From NCBI GenBank assembly GCA_002327965.1, contig DCVB01000088.1, positions 1-9,529 of the forward strand: DNA of 9,529 bases, read 5' to 3'. The DNA is from Candidatus Aminicenantes bacterium UBA2199. GTDB taxonomy: Bacteria; Acidobacteriota; Aminicenantia; UBA2199. The notes under the pieces are model-generated. The model ran no database searches, was not told the DNA's origin, and was given only the letters and a program-made list of their open reading frames with translations. The position numbers were made by a program, and so were the translations under genes. Below are positions 5,933-9,529 of this stretch, in pieces. How positions within the stretch are numbered: the stretch's first letter is position 1; every line of letters starts with the position of its first letter.

Positions 5933-7744
5933 TCAGCTCTGGGTCGTGCGCTCCAGGCGCTTCATGATCGAGAAGATGAACATGGCCGAGAGCAGGCAGC
6001 AGATAACGAAGATGGCCCACAGCTGCCACAGCTCGATCTTGTCCCAGAAATAGCCGCCGACGAACAGCAGCTTGTTGCCGGTGGCGGTGGCCAGCAGCCA
6101 GCCGCCCTGCATCAGCCCCTGGAAGCGGACCGGCGACACCTTGGAGACGAACGACAGGCCCATGGGGCTGAGGAACAGCTCGGCGATGGTCAGGATCAGG
6201 TAGCTGCTGATCAGCCAGGAAGGGGAGACGCGGCCCCACTCGGTCATGCTGGCCGAGGCGACCAGCTTGGGCGCCGCCAGGTGCAGCGAGCCGACCAGCA
6301 TGATGACGAAGCCGACGGCGGCGATGACCATGCCGATGCCGATCTTGCGCGGGGTCGACGGCTCCTGGTTGCGCTTGCGCAGCCAGGCGAAGATGCCCAT
6401 CACCGGGAAGGTGAGGGCCACGATGAACAGCGGGTTGAACTGCTGGAAGATCTCGGGGGCGATGGGGTTGGAGGGGAGATAGCCGTTGTAGAGGTAATAG
6501 ACTAGGGCGCCGAGCCCTGCAAACATGGCCAGTCCGATGGTCCGGTGCAGGGGCTTTTTCTTGAAAAACAGCAGGTACAGTCCGGCGAGGCAGCCGATGA
6601 AGGCCAGCATGGAGTTGAGGTTGAAGAAGATGTTGAAGGCCGGGCCGACCTCCTTGACCGTGTAGTCGCGGGCGAACCAGGTCTGGGTCAGGCCGTTCTG
6701 GTGGAACGACATCCAGAAGAAGATGACCACGATGAAGACCAGCACCAGGGCGACCACGCGCGGCTTTTCTTCCTTGACCGAGGTGGTGAAGATGAAGGCG
6801 ATGAAGCCGAGGAACAGGCCTATGGCCATGCCCAGGGCGAATTGGTGGAAGACGAAGTGGAACAAGGCCGCGGTGGCCGCGATGAAAGCCAGGCCGATGG
6901 CCAGGCTGGGCAGGTTGGCGATCGGGCGCTCGCCCGTCTCCCCCGCGCTATTCTTGGCGGCCTTGACCTTGTTGGGCAGGTGCTTGTTGAAGATCACGTA
7001 GACGACCAGCGAGATGATCATGGCCACGGCGGCCAGGGCGAAGGCGTAGTTGTAGCCGCGGGCGAAGGCGCTGACGTAGCTCGCGGCGAACTCCTTCAGC
7101 TGGGCGGCGCCGGCGACCGTGGCGTTCGACACCTTTGAGGCCAGGTTCTCCAGGCCGGAGATCGCGGCCGGGTCGCTCATTCGGCCGTCCAGAAAGGCGT
7201 GGCACATGGCCGGCAGGCTGCCGTCGTGGGCGAAGCCCTGGGTCTTGAGGAACCAGTCGCGGATGGCGGTGGCGGCATGAGGGGCGAAGAAGGCGCCGAC
7301 GTTGATGCCCATGTAGAAGATCATGAAGGCGGTGTCGCGCATCTTGGAGTATTTGGGGTCGTCGTACAGCTGGCCGACCACAGCCTGCAGGTTGCCCTTG
7401 AACAGACCGTTGCCGAAGGCGATGACGAACAGGCCGATCAGGGTGACGATCAGCGGCATGCCCGGCACGGCCAGGACCGCGTAGCCGGCGAACATGACGA
7501 CGATGCCGAAGAAGATGACCAGCTTGTACTTGCTGGTGCTGTCGGCCAGGATGCCGCCGAACAGCGCCAGGGCGTAGATGGCGTAATAGAACCAGCTGTA
7601 ATAGCCGCTGGCCGCCTCGGCGCTGAGGTTGTACTTGGCCTGCAGGAACAGGACCAGGATGGCCATCATGGTGTAGAAACCGAAACGCTCGCCCATGTTG
7701 GCGAAGAAGGCGACAAACAGCCCCTTGGGGTGATTCTTGAACAT
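5933..7744 (-). CDS. POT/PTR-family proton-coupled peptide transporter
   Basis: A 603-residue inner-membrane importer of the major facilitator superfamily, peptide (PTR2) branch, which takes up di- and tripeptides with protons. The N-terminus has MGERFGFYTMMAI (17-29), the ExxER region of helix 1; GYYSWFYYAIYALALFGGILAD (47-68) is helix 2 with the PTR signature; FGNGLFKGN (110-118) and FYMGINVGAFFAPH (143-156) match the other conserved boxes. A hydrophilic insertion of some 80 residues after it includes 'HDGSLPAMCHAF', and at least twelve hydrophobic helices are visible overall. The first Glu of ExxER is Asn16 here, while Glu19 and Arg20 are kept. GGAGGT sits 8 nt before the start (plus 7752-7757), and a good promoter lies at 7786-7814. 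It is convergent with the exporter operon and appears monocistronic. Confidence 0.92.
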   Translation of the reverse strand: MFKNHPKGLFVAFFANMGERFGFYTMMAILVLFLQAKYNLSAEAASGYYSWFYYAIYALALFGGILADSTSKYKLVIFFGIVVMFAGYAVLAVPGMPLIVTLIGLFVIAFGNGLFKGNLQAVVGQLYDDPKYSKMRDTAFMIFYMGINVGAFFAPHAATAIRDWFLKTQGFAHDGSLPAMCHAFLDGRMSDPAAISGLENLASKVSNATVAGAAQLKEFAASYVSAFARGYNYAFALAAVAMIISLVVYVIFNKHLPNKVKAAKNSAGETGERPIANLPSLAIGLAFIAATAALFHFVFHQFALGMAIGLFLGFIAFIFTTSVKEEKPRVVALVLVFIVVIFFWMSFHQNGLTQTWFARDYTVKEVGPAFNIFFNLNSMLAFIGCLAGLYLLFFKKKPLHRTIGLAMFAGLGALVYYLYNGYLPSNPIAPEIFQQFNPLFIVALTFPVMGIFAWLRKRNQEPSTPRKIGIGMVIAAVGFVIMLVGSLHLAAPKLVASASMTEWGRVSPSWLISSYLILTIAELFLSPMGLSFVSKVSPVRFQGLMQGGWLLATATGNKLLFVGGYFWDKIELWQLWAIFVICCLLSAMFIFSIMKRLERTTQS

Positions 7745-7785
7745 AGGCGGAACCTCCAGGTTTGATTTCCGGCCTTGAAAAAAAC

Positions 7786-7814
7786 ATCATACCCAAGCGG
7801 CGTTCATTTTTCAA
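7786..7814 (-). promoter_or_regulatory. Sigma70-type promoter of the POT transporter gene
   Basis: On the minus strand TTGAAA (plus 7809-7814) and TATGAT (plus 7786-7791), each 5 of 6 to consensus, are separated by exactly 17 nt. Transcription would start near 7779, giving a leader of about 35 nt that contains the GGAGGT ribosome-binding site. This is the clearest promoter in the window. It abuts the divergent promoter candidate at 7803-7831. Confidence 0.75.
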
Positions 7815-7831
7815 TAGCGGCGTGCTAGAAT
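7803..7831 (+). promoter_or_regulatory. Candidate promoter of the membrane-protein/HhH gene pair
   Basis: TAGAAT at 7826-7831 (5 of 6 to the -10 consensus) lies 17 nt after TTCATT at 7803-7808 (3 of 6 to the -35). It would give a leader of about 33 nt to the ATG at 7871. Its -35 box overlaps the spacer and -35 of the opposite POT promoter, so the two would compete for polymerase. Confidence 0.42.
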
Positions 7832-7845
7832 CGGGATGAAGCCGG

Positions 7846-7860
7846 GGCCGGCGCCCGGCC
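7846..7860 (+). promoter_or_regulatory. GC hairpin abutting the ribosome-binding site
   Basis: GGCCGG CGC CCGGCC gives a 6-bp all-GC stem with a 3-nt loop in the leader of the five-helix protein, ending one base before the GGGAGGG ribosome-binding site. It could hold the site open or modulate ribosome access. The leader is simply GC-rich, so it may be incidental. Confidence 0.3.
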
Positions 7861-7870
7861 GGGAGGGACC

Positions 7871-8470
7871 ATGACGCGGTTTTCTTTCCAGGAAATGCGG
7901 GCCAATGCCGGGATCGGCTCCGCCGGGCGGGAACCCTCGGCCCGCAGGCGCTTCCTGTTCCGTTTCACCCTTTTCGGCGTCGCCGCCAGCATCGCCCTGC
8001 TCTACCAGGCCATGCGCCCGATCATGCGCCTGGGCGGCATGGTCGCCTCGGGCGGACCCTACGCCATCGAGCACCCGGCGCCCAACTGGGTTTGGATCAT
8101 GCCCGTGGCCATCCTCTTCGGCATGGCCTGCTTTTTCGTCAACATGGGCTGCGGCGCCCCCGACGGCGTCAACCTGATGCCCCTGGCCTGGCCGGGGCTT
8201 TTCCTGTCATTGGGCTGGAATTTCCTGGAGTTCGCCTTCGCGCCGCCCGGCGGCGGCTTCGCCTGGGCATGGCTGGTCTGCGGCGTGCTGTTCGTCCTGA
8301 TGGGCGGGCTGCCCCTGCTCCTGGTACTCAGGGTGGCGCCGGCAAAGGTCAGGGCTCAGTTGCGCAGCGAAACGGGGATGAAGCCGTATGCCGTGCAATG
8401 GCTTCTGGTCGCCGCCGGGATCATCGCCGCCATCTATGTTTTCCGCGGCGTCGCTGGGACGGGATCATGA
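7871..8470 (+). CDS. Uncharacterised five-helix inner-membrane protein
   Basis: I do not assign a function. The 199-residue protein has a basic cytoplasmic N-terminus (RRR at 25-27) and five hydrophobic spans at about 28-48, 73-92, 101-124, 130-153 and 174-193. Between spans 1 and 2 is a GGMVASGGPYAIEHPAPNW segment (55-73); a 'CASGGPY-I-x-x-PxP' block of this sort occurs in other uncharacterised bacterial membrane proteins, so it is probably a member of a conserved family. Span 2 ends in FFVNMGCGAPDG, and no metal-binding or catalytic set is obvious. GGGAGGG at 7861-7867 precedes the ATG by 3 nt, and a GC-rich hairpin (7846-7860) abuts that site. Its stop overlaps the next start as ATGA, indicating translational coupling with the HhH protein. 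Confidence 0.75.
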   Translation: MTRFSFQEMRANAGIGSAGREPSARRRFLFRFTLFGVAASIALLYQAMRPIMRLGGMVASGGPYAIEHPAPNWVWIMPVAILFGMACFFVNMGCGAPDGVNLMPLAWPGLFLSLGWNFLEFAFAPPGGGFAWAWLVCGVLFVLMGGLPLLLVLRVAPAKVRAQLRSETGMKPYAVQWLLVAAGIIAAIYVFRGVAGTGS

Positions 8471-8760
8471 AAGGCGCGGAAGCACGTGGCCGTTCTTCTC
8501 TGCGCTCCCTGCCCAACATCGGCCGGGTGACCGAAGATAAATTGAAGCGGATCGGCATCTCCAGCCGTGAGGAATTCCTGCGCCGCGACCCCTATGAGGT
8601 GTTCGACGAGTTGCGGCGCCGGGTCGACCCCACCTTTTGCCGTTGCGCCCTGGCCCTGATCGTCGGTGCCCAGCTCGGACTGCCCTGGCACCAGGTCACC
8701 AAAGCCTCGGCGCGCGAGTACGAGAAGCGCCACCCCGATCACGTGTGGGGCAAGTGCTAG
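8467..8760 (+). CDS. Helix-hairpin-helix protein, TfoX C-terminal-domain type
   Basis: A 97-residue protein. Residues 11-31 (SLRSLPNIGRVTEDKLKRIGI) form a helix-hairpin-helix of the 'LPNIG...L..iGI' type; then EEFLRRDPYEVFDELRR, VDPTF, and a hydrophobic helix ALALIVGAQLGLPWHQV (61-77). This order matches the stand-alone C-terminal domain of TfoX/Sxy competence proteins; the related Cdd1 'pathogenicity locus' HhH family is the main alternative. Such domains bind DNA or proteins non-specifically, and the role of free-standing ones is not settled. ATG at 8467 overlaps the previous stop by 4 nt, with weak GGGACGGGA upstream. The frame is open back to 8092, but that part is an overlap of the membrane-protein gene. 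It has three Cys (58, 60, 97). The heptad-repeat region begins right after its stop. Confidence 0.72.
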   Translation: MKGAEARGRSSLRSLPNIGRVTEDKLKRIGISSREEFLRRDPYEVFDELRRRVDPTFCRCALALIVGAQLGLPWHQVTKASAREYEKRHPDHVWGKC

Positions 8761-8827
8761 GTGAGACACGACGCAAGGCGTTAGGCGAAGTATAAAAGCC
8801 AATCTTGGTGACGCGTAACGCGATGGA
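8761..8827. repeat. Gene-free lead-in with short 7-nt-spaced repeats
   Basis: No gene is visible. The stretch has AAGGCGT followed by TAGGCGA, 7 nt apart (around 8775-8788), then GTGACGCGTAACGCG (8808-8822), the same string found in the GC stems of both repeat copies downstream. It looks like a partial or decayed extra copy of the start of that element. No intrinsic terminator is seen after the HhH gene. Confidence 0.5.
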
Positions 8828-9111
8828 CGTTATGCGTGATGCGTGATGCGAAAGAACAAGAACTTGATATTCGTGACGCGTAACGCGTAACGCGTGACAT
8901 GTGAAGAATTGAATTCCAAGCACCAATTACCAAATCCCCTGGTGGGGACTTTGACCCAAACCAAGAGAATTCTTTGCAAGGGGCTTTCGTTTTGGAAATT
9001 GGAATTTGGAATTTGTTATTTATTTGGAATTTGGTGCTTGGGATTTGGAATTTAGGTCTTCGTATTGCTTTTCCTGACCGTCAACCGTAAACCGTCTACC
9101 GTAAACCGATT
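8828..9111. repeat. Heptad-based structured repeat element, copy A
   Basis: A non-coding element of about 284 nt made of modules with 7-nt periodicity. Module 1 is a GC stem: CGTTATG then two CGTGATG units (from 8828) pair with CGTGACG then CGTAACG units (8872-8892); over 21 positions I count 16 Watson-Crick pairs, 3 G-T pairs and 2 mismatches. Module 2 is an AT-rich hairpin: CCAAGCACCAA (8916-8926) pairs with TTGGTGCTTGG (9031-9041), and at its centre TCCCC TGGT GGGGA (8935-8948) makes a small hairpin. The right arm is a run of TTGGAAT-like heptads. Module 3 is a run of ACCGTCA, ACCGTAA, ACCGTCT, ACCGTAA units (about 9078-9105). A 57-nt stretch, 8998-9054, is identical to 9337-9393 in copy B. 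Confidence 0.85.
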
Positions 9112-9135
9112 GCAATTACCAGCAACGGTATTTAT

Positions 9136-9436
9136 CGTTATGCGTGATGCGAAAGAACAAGAGCCTGGTCTTCGTGACGCGTAACGCGTGACAAGTGACA
9201 AGTGAAATGAGAAGAATAAAATTCCAAATCCCAAGCACCAAATCACAAACAAATTCCAAGCACCAATGACCCAATCCCCTGACGGGGACTTTGACCAAAA
9301 CAAAGAGAAGAACCTGACAGTGTCTTCGTTTGGGTTATTGGAATTTGGAATTTGTTATTTATTTGGAATTTGGTGCTTGGGATTTGGAATTTAAGTCCTA
9401 ATATTGCCTTTTCTGACCGTCAACCGTTTACCGATT
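9136..9436. repeat. Heptad-based structured repeat element, copy B
   Basis: Second copy, in the same orientation, 24 nt after copy A. The GC stem is one heptad shorter on each side (left 9136-9149, right 9173-9186). A TGACAAG doublet follows (about 9189-9202). The AT-rich hairpin is more complete here: 9219-9243 is a perfect 25-bp inverted repeat with 9368-9392, 9248-9259 pairs perfectly with 9345-9356, and ACCCAA (9269-9274) pairs with TTGGGT (9330-9335). The inner hairpin TCCCC TGAC GGGGA (9275-9288) and the following ACTTTGACC are kept as in copy A. The 3' module ACCGTCA, ACCGTTT, ACCGATT is shorter. No transposase or terminal target duplication is apparent. Confidence 0.85.
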
Positions 9437-9482
9437 ACTTTCATTTCCTGCTGGCACTGACACTGTCACTGGATTGTGGGAA
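9437..9482. repeat. Gene-free tail with a short hexamer repeat
   Basis: After copy B, CACTGA, CACTGT and CACTGG follow one another (9455-9472) as a three-unit hexamer. Nothing else is recognised here. Confidence 0.35.
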
Positions 9483-9505
9483 AAGGACCGGCCGGGCCGG
9501 TCCTT
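9483..9505. terminator. Strong palindromic hairpin, probable intrinsic terminator
   Basis: AAGGACCGGCC (9483-9493) and GGCCGGTCCTT (9495-9505) are exact reverse complements around one base, an 11-bp stem (in practice 10 bp with a 3-nt loop). AAAA precedes the GC core, which on the minus strand gives a short T-tract after the hairpin; on the plus strand only TT then G follows. It therefore looks better suited to end a minus-strand transcript coming from beyond the right edge, though it may act both ways. Confidence 0.5.
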
Positions 9506-9529
9506 GTGCTCGCTGATCCGCTGGTCGCT

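Noticed and set aside
5879..7138. Plus-strand open frames opposite the POT transporter
   Set aside because: Products are Glu, Asp, Gly and Gln-rich shadows of a transporter that has a good promoter, ribosome-binding site and family motifs on the other strand.
8696..9303. Minus-strand open frames of 60-122 codons over the 3' region, with peptides such as SLVTRYASR and LRVTKIGFY
   Set aside because: They are translations of the heptad repeats; a 7-nt period cycles through all three frames and the two copies give similar junk peptides. No ribosome-binding sites and no domain resemblance.
8828..9436. CRISPR array
   Set aside because: There are only two long copies with internal hairpins, no regularly sized unique spacers, and no cas genes in the window.

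Overview
The window is GC-rich, tightly packed bacterial chromosome. A MacA-type membrane-fusion adaptor implies an envelope with two membranes. Nothing in it is diagnostic of a taxon; the gene mix and the composite non-coding repeats remind me of uncultured Acidobacteriota/Aminicenantes-like genomes, but that is an impression. There is no rRNA, tRNA, CRISPR array, transposase or phage structural gene.

Layout. (1) Positions 1-142, minus strand: the first ~35-47 residues of a protein that runs off the left edge and carries the opening of a radical SAM Cys cluster (CxxxC so far). (2) Positions 143-363: a divergent regulatory region with a good minus-strand promoter, and on the plus strand a 36-residue small ORF (253-363) with a strong Shine-Dalgarno. 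(3) Positions 370-1540, plus: an S24/S26 (signal-peptidase-like) serine peptidase, then a YqaJ-family nuclease. (4) Positions 1638-5895, plus: a compact four-gene operon for a tripartite MacAB/Lol-like ABC exporter: adaptor, two tandem paralogous FtsX/MacB permeases, and a separate ATPase. (5) Positions 5933-7744, minus: a POT/PTR-family peptide transporter, convergent with the exporter operon and with a clear sigma70-type promoter. (6) Positions 7871-8760, plus: an unrecognised five-helix membrane protein overlapping by ATGA a small helix-hairpin-helix protein of the TfoX C-terminal type. (7) Positions 8761-9529: no gene; two diverged tandem copies of an element built almost wholly of 7-nt tandem repeats that fold into nested hairpins, then a strong terminator-like palindrome.

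How the parts may work together. A radical SAM enzyme, a tiny ORF, a signal-peptidase-like protease and an ABC exporter with a periplasmic adaptor side by side are the parts expected of a peptide maturation and export (RiPP-like) locus; this is an inference, and the YqaJ nuclease between them does not fit it. The peptide importer downstream is probably independent metabolism. The two signals I consider most worth checking are the small ORF with its neighbours at 1-900 and the heptad-repeat element at 8828-9436, where the two copies differ by one heptad on both arms of the same stem.
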